From contig NZ_CP012069.2 of NCBI RefSeq assembly GCF_001189515.2, forward strand, positions 1,798,001 to 1,862,000: DNA of 64,000 nt, in the 5' to 3' direction. The DNA comes from Olsenella sp. oral taxon 807 (GTDB taxonomy: Bacteria; Actinomycetota; Coriobacteriia; Coriobacteriales; Atopobiaceae). The position numbers and the translations under genes are program-made. How positions within the stretch are numbered: the stretch's first letter is position 1; the number at the start of each line of letters is the position of its first letter. The notes under the pieces are model-generated. The model did no database searches. It was not told where the DNA came from and worked only from the letters and a program-made list of their open reading frames with translations. Shown here piece after piece: positions 52,400 to 62,473 of this stretch.

Positions 52400-52435
52400 C
52401 GAGCATACATGACACACTGTTGTCATGTATGCTCG
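52400..52435. promoter_or_regulatory. 15-bp-arm perfect palindrome in divergent promoter
   Basis: C-GAGCATACATGACA-CACTGT-TGTCATGTATGCTC-G: perfect 15-bp arms with a 6-bp centre, between the divergent SRPBCC and GyrI-like genes and 47 bp upstream of the GyrI-like ATG. It is the strongest operator-like dyad in the window. MerR/TipA-type regulators use such sites, but no regulator of that type is encoded here. Confidence 0.75.
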
Positions 52436-52482
52436 CGTATGATGCCCTCAGTCGCAACACTCCAAGCCGAAGGGAAGCAACC

Positions 52483-53115
52483 ATGGCACTCGACTTCAAG
52501 AAAGAATACAAGGGTCTTTACCTTCCACCTCGAAAGCCGGGCATCGTCACGGTGCCGCCGGCGAGCTACCTGGCAGTGCGCGGGCATGGTGACCCCAACG
52601 CCGAGGACGGCGCGTACCACCGGGCCATCGAGCTGCTCTATGGGGTCGCGTACACCATCAAGATGTCCAAGAAGGGAAACCACCGCATTGACGGCTACTT
52701 CGACTTCGTGGTGCCGCCCCTGGAAGGTCTCTGGTGGCAGGAGGGCTTACACGGCGTGGACTACACCCGCAAGGAGGACTTCGACTGGATCTCCCTCATC
52801 CGTCTGCCCGACTTCGCGGGGCCAGACGAGGTGGAGTGGGCGAAGGGCGAGGCATCCGCCAAGAAGGGGCGCGACTTTGGCGAGGTGGAGTTCCTTGCGT
52901 ATGACGAGGGTCTCTGCGTGCAATGCATGCACGTGGGCCCATACGACGACGAGCCCGCGACGATTGAGGCCATGCACGCCCACATGGAGGCCCAGGGCTA
53001 CGCGCTCGACATCACCGACGAGCGCCACCACCACGAGATATACCTCTCTGACACCCGCAGGGTCGCGCCCGAGAGGCTCAGGACCGTCGTGCGCCACCCG
53101 ATCCGCGTCGCCTGA
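52483..53115 (+). CDS. GyrI-like ligand-binding domain protein
   Basis: A 210-residue single GyrI-like (SOUL/BacA-type) domain. The signature runs from VTVPPASYLAVRGHGDPN through a second half with GLCVQCMHVGPYDDEPATIEAMHAHM and YLSDTRRVAPERLRTV. Lone GyrI domains can bind drugs or sequester toxins. The start at 52483 is chosen because GAAGGGAAG lies upstream and the domain begins at once. It is divergent from the SRPBCC gene and preceded by a 15-bp-arm palindrome. Confidence 0.83.
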   Translation: MALDFKKEYKGLYLPPRKPGIVTVPPASYLAVRGHGDPNAEDGAYHRAIELLYGVAYTIKMSKKGNHRIDGYFDFVVPPLEGLWWQEGLHGVDYTRKEDFDWISLIRLPDFAGPDEVEWAKGEASAKKGRDFGEVEFLAYDEGLCVQCMHVGPYDDEPATIEAMHAHMEAQGYALDITDERHHHEIYLSDTRRVAPERLRTVVRHPIRVA

Positions 53116-53189
53116 GGATCCGCATCGCCTAAGCCATACAGAGTCCTTTATACTCGGCAAGTCCCGTCAAAGTGTACGTTTTCGTCATA

Positions 53190-53505
53190 TCGCTTGAACC
53201 CACCCAGCGCGACGTCCTTCTCTACAAGGACACCGCCACATCGGCAAAAGCGAACTCATCAAGCAAGCGCTTGTCAGGCGGGGCGGATCCTCGATCTACT
53301 ACGAGTGCCACCAGATCCCCAAGTGCCACCAGATCCCCAAGGCCGACAACATGGCGAGCCTCTCGGCGCTCGTCTTCGAGGAGCTCGGCTTCCCCGCTCG
53401 CCTTCTCGGAGATCCGCGAGGTCATCGAGCTCCTGTTTACCCAGGCAGAGAGGTGCAGTATCGTGCTCGTCTTAGATGGAAGTATAAGCTGGAGGTGTAA
53501 GTGGC
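53190..53505 (+). pseudogene. AAA ATPase (DUF234-type) remnant
   Basis: A fragment of an archaeal-type ATPase of the ATPase_2/DUF234 family. The Walker A end IGKSELIKQAL and SIYYECHQI-x-NMASLSALVFEELGF can be read, then the frame shifts near 53395 into FSEIREVIELLFTQAERCSIVLVLDG. An 18-bp tandem duplication (TGCCACCAGATCCCCAAG at 53306 and 53324) adds six residues. Walker B and the rest are missing, so it is dead. 53116-53189 and 53506-53687 hold nothing else. Confidence 0.65.
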
Positions 53506-53687
53506 AGGAACGTGGCCGAAGCCGTCGTCGGTCGTGTGACGAGGCGGCGATGCGGCGATGCGGCGATGCGGCGCACAATATGCGTAGGAGTCATGCAGGG
53601 TTTCCAGCGGAGTCGAGAATGACGCGCGATGCGATAAAATACTCATAAATTTTATTACAGCACCTCGTGCGAGAAGGGCACCCTCCA

Positions 53688-53894
53688 ATGGATGGCCAGA
53701 AGCTGAAAAAACACGTGCTTGGGTCAAAGAAGACCGAGCGGATCATATTCGCCGCCACGCCAGAGATGAAAGAAGCGTTGGAGACGATAGCGCAGGAGCA
53801 GTGCGTGAGCCTCTCCGCCCTCCTCACGTCGCTCGCCGTGGAGGAGATCCTAGCAAACAAGGGGCTATTCGCACACATCGCCACCGCGAAGTGA
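53688..53894 (+). CDS. Small ribbon-helix-helix-like protein
   Basis: A 68-residue protein. The segment RIIFAATPEMKEALETIAQEQCVSLSALLTSLAVEEIL has the pattern of a ribbon-helix-helix DNA-binding domain: a short strand with alternating hydrophobics, then two helices. It could be an antitoxin-type regulator, but no toxin follows. The ATG is used because AGAAGGG is upstream; an in-frame GTG lies at 53667. Confidence 0.55.
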   Translation: MDGQKLKKHVLGSKKTERIIFAATPEMKEALETIAQEQCVSLSALLTSLAVEEILANKGLFAHIATAK

Positions 53895-53938
53895 GCGATT
53901 GTCTCGCCCAATTTGGCGTATGGGCAATGATCGAAATC

Positions 53939-55349
53939 TTACATGCGTAGGTGATGGTAGAGAGCTGCCCCCGTGGCGACACGCCGGCTACAAACACCAG
54001 CCCATGTAGAGCGGGAGGCGCACGCGATCTCCCTCAACCTGCATCTGCTTGGGGTGTGCAGCACGTACTGCGTGCCGACGCGCCTCCCAAACGTTTCCTT
54101 GAACCTGTCAAGCGACGTCGTGCCGTACTGCCTCGGAGACTTCACCTCGATCGGACTCACTCGAGGCTTGCACGCCGCATTCGCGTAGGGACGCGTGACG
54201 AGGAAGTCGATCTCCATGCGCTTCTCCTTCTGCGCCTTGCCCGACTGCGAGTAGAAAAAGAGCCGATGCCCGGCGGCCACAAGCATCTGGGCAACGACGT
54301 TCTCTACCAGCATGCCCTCGTTGACCCCAATATTCCCGCGCAAGATCGACCGATACACGCCCTCATCCGTAACGTCCCCGTCCGCGAACGCAAGTGTCAC
54401 GAGAAGACCGGTGTCTGCCATGTAGCACTTCAGTGACGAGCACTCCATGTTCAGCGAGAGTCCCACACCAGGGTCGTTAGGGGCATAGCAGACGTTCGCG
54501 ATGCGAGCGTCAGAGAGCCAGAAGAATGCCTCCTCGTACCCCCGCATGCGTGCGTTCTTCCCCATCGACGCCAATGTGAACTTCTTCTCGCGCTTGGACA
54601 GCTGTCCCGCGACGTTATCAAGCACCGAGACAACCTTATACTCACAACCCTTGGCAAATCTGGCGACATCGTTGCGGTAGAGTTCGAGTATCCGCCTCTT
54701 CTCCTCGTCTACGGGCGCGAACTTTCGGTGCTCGACGTACGTGGCAGCAGGTCGTGGCATACCACCGACCAACAGATACTCTCGCAGGAGCCCTGCCGCC
54801 CGACGGTGCAGACCGTCGGGAAGCGGTTGCAGGGCCTCAAATTGCCTGCGGATGAGGGTCGCGAGCTTCTCCTCACCCATGGCCCAGAGAAATTCCTCGA
54901 AGTCAAGGGGACCAAGACTAACCGCCTCCTCCTCCGAGGGGATGATAATGCCCTCGACGTTCTGCCGTATCGAGAGCAAAGAGCCAGTCTCTATGTAGTC
55001 GTAGCGACCATCGGCAACCAGATACTTGATAAGGCCGCGCGCTTGGGGAAACATCTGGACCTCATCAAACACCACGAGTGACTTGCGCTTCACCAGATCG
55101 ACCCCATAGAATGCCTGAAGGTACAAAAAGAGGGTGTCAAAGTCCGTGCGATAGTCTTCGAAGTAGGCCTTTACCTCGGCTGAAGCTTGAAAAAGTCTAT
55201 AATGAGGCAGGAATCGTACTCGTTTTTCCAAAGGCCTCGACGAGGGTACTCTTACCCACACGACGAGCCCCCTTCAGAAGCACGGCCGTCTTACCTTGCC
55301 TCTCGCTCTTCCACCTGAGCAGTCGGTCATACACCTTCCGCCTGAGCAT
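53939..55349 (-). pseudogene. Frameshifted DUF4143 ATPase, copy 3
   Basis: An AAA_14/DUF4143 gene with an intact start (ATG at 55349, GGGAGGAG upstream), Walker A KGARRVGKST, Walker B VVFDEVQ and a C-terminal nuclease-like core RMEIDFLV ... SPIEVKS. Reading is broken in three places, each a one-base deletion in a homopolymer: A5 (55223-55227 on +, T5), T5 (A5 at 55190-55194 on +) and C4 (GGGG at 54051-54054 on +). Adding one base at each restores KNEYDSCLIIDFFQASAEV, then an ordinary family ending LPLYMGWCL with a stop at 53988. Otherwise well conserved. Confidence 0.88.
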
Positions 55350-55756
55350 GATGAACTCCTCCCTCTGCACGTTCACCACTACTTCGTAGCCCTCACAACG
55401 CACGTTGCGCAAATCTATGATGGCATAGAATTGCACGATACGCAAAACCCTACCACCGCGCCTCTTACCTCGACGCTAAGGGACACAGGGAGCATGGCAC
55501 GGAGGCAAGAAGGCGGCGATGAGAGGGACGTATGTAGCTGCCCGCCGCCACACCACGTCAGCAGGCAACGGGCTTTGCTACACCCCTGATTATGTGGGAC
55601 TCGACGATCTCAACGATCCTACTGAGGTGCGGGTGTATCTTTCCGCACGTCCAAGGAGTGCAAGGAGTACCGAAGATTCAAGATGTCCGTATCTTGGTGT
55701 TGTCGCTCCATTAGCGTAAGGTGGAGTAACCGACGACTGCGGCAAACGCCTCGCCA

Positions 55757-56563
55757 GAGTGCGTCTTTCCGTGAGACATCGGGCCAGAGTAGGTAAGGAG
55801 GTGACCCAGAATGCGCTTTTCCGTGAGGTCATCTACACAGAATGCGCTTTTGCGTGAGGCATCTCGACATTTGCCCAGGTGAGAAAAGACGCATTCTACG
55901 GAAAAGTGCACTCTGGCTGCAGACCCTCACGGAAAAGCGCACTCTGGGTGGCTGCCCGCACGCGGAATGCGCTTTTGCGTGAGGGCCAACGGACAGAGTG
56001 CCCCTTCCATCGCGTCGCCCACACAGAGTGCACTTTTCCGTGAGTGGCCAGCGCCAAAATGTGCTTTTCCGTGAGGTCATCTACACAGAATGTGCTTTTC
56101 CGTGAGGCGGCGGGCTCAGACTGCGCTTTTGCGTGAGGCCGTCTGCGCAGAATGCGCTTTTCCGTGAGTCCAGACTCCAAACCGAGATCTGCGGACCCTC
56201 GCGCAACCCGCCCCGCAGGCTGGCGGGTGGTTGCTCGAGCGCATTTGCCCAGTTGAACCTCTTTCCATAGTGCCCCGCAGCCTGGCGGGCGGTTGCCTCG
56301 CACATCCCGGGCGCCGCAACGTGACGGAAAAGCGCATTCTGCCCAACCCGCAGACTGCAGACTGCGCCTTTTGGTGACGCCGCAACCACAGACTGCGCTT
56401 TTCCGTTATGTTCCACATGCAGACTGCGCTTTTTCGTGAGGCGGCGCCACGTTTGCCCAGGTGAGGAAAAGCGCATTCTACGGAAAGACGCATTCTGGCG
56501 TTGGGCCCTCACGGAAAAGCGCACTCTGAGCTCGGTCTCTCACGGAAAAGCACATTCTGCATA
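55757..56563. repeat. Dispersed repeat array A3
   Basis: The longest array: more than 20 copies of TCACGGAAAAGCGCATTCTG or its complement with variable 10-17 bp spacers. The joining motif CGACATTTGCCCAGG is at about 55864, and GCCACGTTTGCCCAGG at about 56447. The non-unit module at 56171-56326 nearly duplicates 24435-24591 and again contains two CCCGCAGGCTGGCGG hairpins. Copies have drifted (AAGCGCAGTCTG and so on). 55350-55756 and 56564-56731 hold no gene. Confidence 0.85.
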
Positions 56564-56731
56564 CGAACCGGTGACCAAAGTCCCCCAATCACCCTCCCCC
56601 ACGTGCACAAGATTTACCACCACCTGACATAAGCTGGCATAAGCTAACATGAGCTGAGGCACCAGCCCCGTCTCTGCGATAGGATAGGCCCTTGGAAGCA
56701 CAGCAAGGGAACGAGAGGGAACGTCAAAGGC

Positions 56732-57814
56732 ATGCCTGCGCACGACATCACACCGAGCACCATCAAGCCAGGGGTCCCCACCATCTTCAGGACCTCGTGG
56801 GGAACCCTGCTGCTGAGCGTCGTCTGCTGTCTGCTTTGGGGCAGTGCCTTTCCTTGCATCAAGCTTGGCTACCAGCTGTTCTCCATCAGCGCATCTGACA
56901 CGGGCTCCAAGCTCCTCTTTGCCGGCGTGAGGTTCTTCCTTGCCGGCGCCATGGTCGTGGCCTTTGCCAGCCTGCGCGCCCATCGCCTCGTGCGCCCGCA
57001 TAGGGATGAGTTGGCAGCGGTCGCGCTACTTTCGACCTTCCAGACTGTGCTGCAGTACCTCTTCTTCTACCTGGGACTCTCTCATGCACTCGGCACCACG
57101 AGCTCTGTCATCAACGCGAGCTCAACCTTTCTCTCCATCCTCTTGGCGGCGCGCGTGTTCAGGCAGGAGAGGCTCGGCGCACGCAAGGTCCTAGGCTGCG
57201 CGCTAGGCTTCGGAGGGGTCGCACTCATCAACCTCAGCTCCCTCGCTGCGGGAACGGGCCTCGCGCTCAACGGCGAGGGGCTCATCTTCCTCTCGGCGCT
57301 CTGCGGCGCCATCGTGACCTGCCTCTTGCGCGTCCTCACGCAACGCCATGACCCCGTGATGCTCAGCGGCTGGCAGTTCATGCTGGGTGGCGTGACGCTC
57401 GCCTGCGTGGGCGTGGCTCTGGGCGGAAGACTTTGGGCCACGGGGCCGCAGGGAGCCGCTCTCATCACGTACATGGGCCTCATCTCGGCGGTAGCCTACT
57501 CGCTCTCGAGCGTCCTGCTCTCGGTAAACCCCGTCTCGCGCATCGCGATATACCGCTTCATGACGCCGGTCTTCGGCTTTCTGCTCTCGGCGCTGCTGCT
57601 GGGAGAGACACAGAGCATCGAACCCATCCGCGCAACGCTGGCGCTCGCGTTGGTCGCGGCAGGCATCATCACCGTGAACTGGAGCACCCCAGATCCGCCC
57701 CAGGCAGCGCATGACGCACGGCCATGGGGCAAGATCCAGACAGCGACCCCAAGAACATCTGCGGCCTGCCCGCCAGATAACACCGACCCCGGACAGGGCA
57801 AGGCTAGGCGCTAA
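56732..57814 (+). CDS. EamA/DMT-superfamily permease
   Basis: A 360-residue membrane transporter with about ten helices in two EamA repeats (about 28-160 and 180-315). The first repeat opens LLLSVVCCLLWGSAFPCIKLG, the usual WGS motif; the second has SALLLGETQSIEPIRATLALALVAAGI, with the conserved GE. It probably exports a metabolite or amino acid. The last ~40 residues are hydrophilic. Its stop overlaps that of the convergent EIIA gene by about 11 bp. Confidence 0.88.
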   Translation: MPAHDITPSTIKPGVPTIFRTSWGTLLLSVVCCLLWGSAFPCIKLGYQLFSISASDTGSKLLFAGVRFFLAGAMVVAFASLRAHRLVRPHRDELAAVALLSTFQTVLQYLFFYLGLSHALGTTSSVINASSTFLSILLAARVFRQERLGARKVLGCALGFGGVALINLSSLAAGTGLALNGEGLIFLSALCGAIVTCLLRVLTQRHDPVMLSGWQFMLGGVTLACVGVALGGRLWATGPQGAALITYMGLISAVAYSLSSVLLSVNPVSRIAIYRFMTPVFGFLLSALLLGETQSIEPIRATLALALVAAGIITVNWSTPDPPQAAHDARPWGKIQTATPRTSAACPPDNTDPGQGKARR

Positions 57815-58331
57815 ACTTAACCACCACTTCCCCCGCCCTCACGTCGCCCTCGTGAACAAGCTCGACGGAGGCGAGGTCATCGGTGTTGGTAAGCGCCATG
57901 ATGACGACGGTGTCGTGACCCGCAGCGGCAATCTTCTGCTTGGAGAAGGAAAGCAGCGGCTCGCCGGCGCTCACGTGCGCTCCCTTGGTCGCATACACGG
58001 TGAATCCCTCACCTGCCATCTCGACCGTATCGACACCAACGTGAATGAGGACCTCCGCGCCATCATCGCCCGTGATGCCGACGGCATGGTAGTTGGGAGC
58101 ACCAGCCGCCGTCAGCGTACCCGAGACGGGCGCGTAGACGACCTCCTCAGATGGCTCGATGCCGCATCCCTTGCCCATCGCCCCGCTGTTGAAGACCATG
58201 TCGCTGACCTTCTCCAGGGCGATGGCCTTTCCCGCAACCGGCGCGAGAATGCTGCCGGCCGGGCAGCTGACCGAAAGTGCCTCGGGCTTCTGGGGCGCGG
58301 CGGCCTTCTTGAATATGTCGAACAGACCCAT
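57804..58331 (-). CDS. PTS EIIA (glucose type)
   Basis: A 175-residue single EIIA-Glc domain of the phosphotransferase system. It takes phosphate from HPr and passes it to a sugar-specific EIIB. Phospho-acceptor His97 is in EVLIHVGVDTVEM, and the supporting His82 is in NYHAVGI; GSILAPVAGKAIALEKVSD and MGKGCGI are standard. AAAGGATGGGG is upstream of the ATG. No EIIBC is in the window, but the 6-phospho-beta-glucosidase at 60859 would use a PTS-phosphorylated substrate. Confidence 0.92.
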   Translation of the reverse strand: MGLFDIFKKAAAPQKPEALSVSCPAGSILAPVAGKAIALEKVSDMVFNSGAMGKGCGIEPSEEVVYAPVSGTLTAAGAPNYHAVGITGDDGAEVLIHVGVDTVEMAGEGFTVYATKGAHVSAGEPLLSFSKQKIAAAGHDTVVIMALTNTDDLASVELVHEGDVRAGEVVVKFSA

Positions 58332-59001
58332 TCCCCCATCCTTTCTGGGCGCTGGCACGCCCGCTCTCACTGGACGCTGGTGCGCCCATCTACCACTTCC
58401 TTACATACCTACTCATATCATGGACACCATTGTAGACCAAAGGGATGGCGCCGCCATGGGACAGATACGGAGTCCGAGCACGCAGGGTTCCAGAAGACTC
58501 CCGCGAAGGTTGGTTGCTGCAAGCCTCACGAGAAAGTCCACACTCCTGGGACGATCTGAGCAGGGGCTCGCAGTGGAGGACGAAAACCAGACCAGTACGC
58601 ACAGCCGCGGGCGCTGACCACAGAATGTGCGCAGCCAGAATGCGCTTTTCCGCCGTCCTCCGCGCGCAGAATGCGCTTTTTCGTGAGGGTCTGCAGCCAG
58701 AATGCGCCTTTCCTTCCGTAGAATGCGTCTTTTCTTACCTGGGCAAACGTGGCGCCGCCTCACGGAAAAGCACATTCTGTATTCATCGTCTCACAGAAAA
58801 GCGCATTCTAGCCCCGGCGGCGTCACCAAAAACCACATTCTGGACGAGCTGCACGAGAAGCATGACCTGCATATGCGCGTGCACCGCTACGCCGATCTCG
58901 AAAAGACCGAAGGCGACAAGAGCTTCATCCGCCGATAGGGTAGGCTGAGGCAGCCGGAAGACAATCCGCACGGTCCGCTGCCGCTCACCAAGGCGCCGCC
59001 C
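58332..59001. other. Intergenic region with repeat and gene fragment
   Basis: A 670-bp space holding repeat array A4 and, at about 58834-58938, a + strand protein-like tail (DELHEKHDLHMRVHRYADL ... SFIRR) with no start of its own. The repeat array runs into it in frame, as if the array had replaced the rest of a gene. The tail's family is unknown. Confidence 0.4.
58621..58844. repeat. Dispersed repeat array A4
   Basis: About seven units of the TCACGGAAAAGCGCATTCTG family with the joining motif CCTGGGCAAACGTGGCGCC at about 58739-58757. Units left of the joining motif read AGAATGCGCTTTTCCG, those to the right read in the opposite orientation, so the array is mirrored around the joint as in A2 and A3. 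Confidence 0.82.
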
Positions 59002-60102
59002 TCACCCCCTCTCGTCCCTCATTCTCTCCACGTAGTCTCTCAGGTACGGCAGCTCGAAGCACAGCCTGCCAGCACCGTGCTCGCCTATCATCCCCCGCCC
59101 GAGAAGACGGGACTTGTAAGTCGAGGCATAGTTGGAGCCAACTCCCATGCGCCTCGCGATGTCAGCCAGGCGAGAGGGACCACGATCGGGAAGCATGGAC
59201 TCAAGAAAGCGGATATCCTTCTCGGAGAAGTCCCGATAGGTCGCGGCAAGCACCTGACGCTCAAAGTCCATGCGAGCGAGGCGGACCCCATCCTCTGCGT
59301 CATGTTTGGATATCTCGCCCGAGCGTACATCGACTGCCCACATGCGAAAGCCGATGAGCTGCATGAGGTAGGGATAGCCGCCGCTGCACCGTGCGGCAAG
59401 TCTCAAGGCCTCCTTGCTGATGCTCCTACCGGCATCCTCCACCGTGCGTCGCAAGGCCAGCTCTGCATCGGCAAGAGAGACGTTTGTAAGCACATGCTGT
59501 ACCGATCTGCGCAGAAAGGACACGTCATCATTACCAAGAAGGGCCGAGACGTCATAGGGAAGTCCCGCCATCAGAAGACCGACCCTGCGATTCTCCCCGA
59601 CGAAATGCTGGTAGGTACTTGCAAGCTGCACCATGTCAGGAAGCGTCGCCTTCACCTTATCGACGGTAATGAGTAGCCCGAGTTCTCGCTCAGACAGCTG
59701 ATCCAACAGCCTGTTCATTCTCGTACGCCAGTTGGGCTCGAACCCAGGGGTGTAGTTCCAGCTCACGTTCATGGGGCCAAGGCCGAGAGAGCTAAGCCTT
59801 ATTGCCGACAAGCTTAGATCCGCGCTCTCCAATGCCCTCTGGAAGAGATCCTCAAGCATGCCAGGAACCGCAGAGACGCTCGAGGAGACCCACCCATAGC
59901 CCACAGCCTCACTCGCAACGTAGTTCATAAGAGCCGTCTTCCCCGTTCCCCGCGCACCAGAGATGAGCGTGGAGAGGTTGGGGTCACCCGGACCGTTCGC
60001 AAGAGCACCAAAGAGATCGCTCAGAAGTAGGTCGCGGCCGACGAGCTGAGCCGGAATCCTCCCGAAAGTTGGCGTAAAGGGGTTCTTTGCTGATGCGTAC
60101 AT
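59002..60102 (-). CDS. AAA ATPase with altered Walker B
   Basis: A 366-residue ORC/AAA_16-like ATPase. Walker A is ISGARGTGKTAL (about 48-59). The Walker B strand reads LLITVDKVKATLP, where the catalytic Glu is Lys, so ATP hydrolysis should be impaired. The sensor strand VGLLMAGLP and a C-terminal winged helix (SRLADIARRMGVGSNYASTYKSRLLGRGMI) follow. AAAGGAGG lies upstream. The family often acts with mobile or conflict modules; role unknown. Confidence 0.87.
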   Translation of the reverse strand: MYASAKNPFTPTFGRIPAQLVGRDLLLSDLFGALANGPGDPNLSTLISGARGTGKTALMNYVASEAVGYGWVSSSVSAVPGMLEDLFQRALESADLSLSAIRLSSLGLGPMNVSWNYTPGFEPNWRTRMNRLLDQLSERELGLLITVDKVKATLPDMVQLASTYQHFVGENRRVGLLMAGLPYDVSALLGNDDVSFLRRSVQHVLTNVSLADAELALRRTVEDAGRSISKEALRLAARCSGGYPYLMQLIGFRMWAVDVRSGEISKHDAEDGVRLARMDFERQVLAATYRDFSEKDIRFLESMLPDRGPSRLADIARRMGVGSNYASTYKSRLLGRGMIGEHGAGRLCFELPYLRDYVERMRDERG

Positions 60103-60126
60103 GAGCCTCCTTTCCTCATCGATATG

Positions 60127-60336
60127 CTACGTCACCTTTTGCATGCTTTGCGAGATTTGCATGTTTTGCACGCTTTGCGAGATTTGCAGCAGGTAGTCTG
60201 CGAAAGGGGGTCGTATGAAGCCCATGACACTCCTGTTGCCGCTCCTATCAGAGAGAGCATCGCTGAGAAGCATGCGTGCCTTCGAGACGTCCGCATCGCT
60301 GAACAGTGTGTCAAAGCTGAGGCCCACCGCACCCAC
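60127..60336 (-). CDS. Possible small protein upstream of AAA gene
   Basis: A 69-residue frame starting with GTG at 60336, ending 24 bp before the AAA start and on the same strand. The body reads SFDTLFSDADVSKARMLLSD and the end repeats QISQSVQNMQISQSMQ, from a 27-bp DNA repeat (GCATGCTTTGCGAGATTTGC at 60141 and GCACGCTTTGCGAGATTTGC at 60168). It lacks a clear ribosome-binding site, so it may be a remnant. Family unknown. Confidence 0.35.
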   Translation of the reverse strand: MGAVGLSFDTLFSDADVSKARMLLSDALSDRSGNRSVMGFIRPPFADYLLQISQSVQNMQISQSMQKVT

Positions 60337-60413
60337 CGCAGTCCCAGATGGTTACGCCAGCCTTGGCCCTAACGGCGAGAGTCCGGCAACGACACGCCCA
60401 CACGAGCCAGTGA

Positions 60414-60746
60414 CCGAATTCCCCGATAGCGTTTCCTGAGTGGACATCGCCTGGAACACCGCGCACAGTCCCTTCTGAGGCAGATGGCCACCCCAAGACC
60501 CATGACTCTATCGCGGAGACGATAGATGTCTACGAAGCCTCTCTTGGAAGAGCAGCCCTGCCCAACGTTGCCTTCCATTCGGAGCTGTTGCCCAGCAGAG
60601 CGCCCAGTGGTACGCAGCTTGATGGCGCCACCCTCGCCGCCTCAGCCGCACGCCCCTTGACCCCCAGGACACGACGGGGACGCGCACCCACATCAACCTG
60701 GACACTATACGCCAGGAGCGGACGTGCCAGCAGCGCACTCGCATAA
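60414..60746 (+). other. Start-less 110-codon open frame
   Basis: This frame opens after a TGA at 60411 and ends at TAA 60744-60746. Part of it is protein-like (THDSIAETIDVYEASLGRAA, then LPNVAFHSELLP), but there is no start codon with a ribosome-binding site. It may be a decayed gene. The remaining part of 60337-60858 holds nothing recognised. Confidence 0.25.
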
Positions 60747-60858
60747 CGAGAGACCGTGGCATCCCTCGCTGCGCGATTCGCACCACTTCGTGCCACCTTC
60801 GTGCCAGCTGGCTGATACCACGGCCCCAAGCCTCACGTTTCAGCGTGGGTCGAAAATC

Positions 60859-62451
<1,593 letters not shown>

Positions 62452-62473
62452 TCAAAAACCCGTGCGCCTCCTC

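Noticed and set aside
5202-58844. CRISPR arrays
   Set aside because: The ~20-bp units recur with 10-17 bp spacers in both orientations and with drift, and there is no cas gene; CRISPR repeats keep one orientation with spacers of about 30 bp or more.
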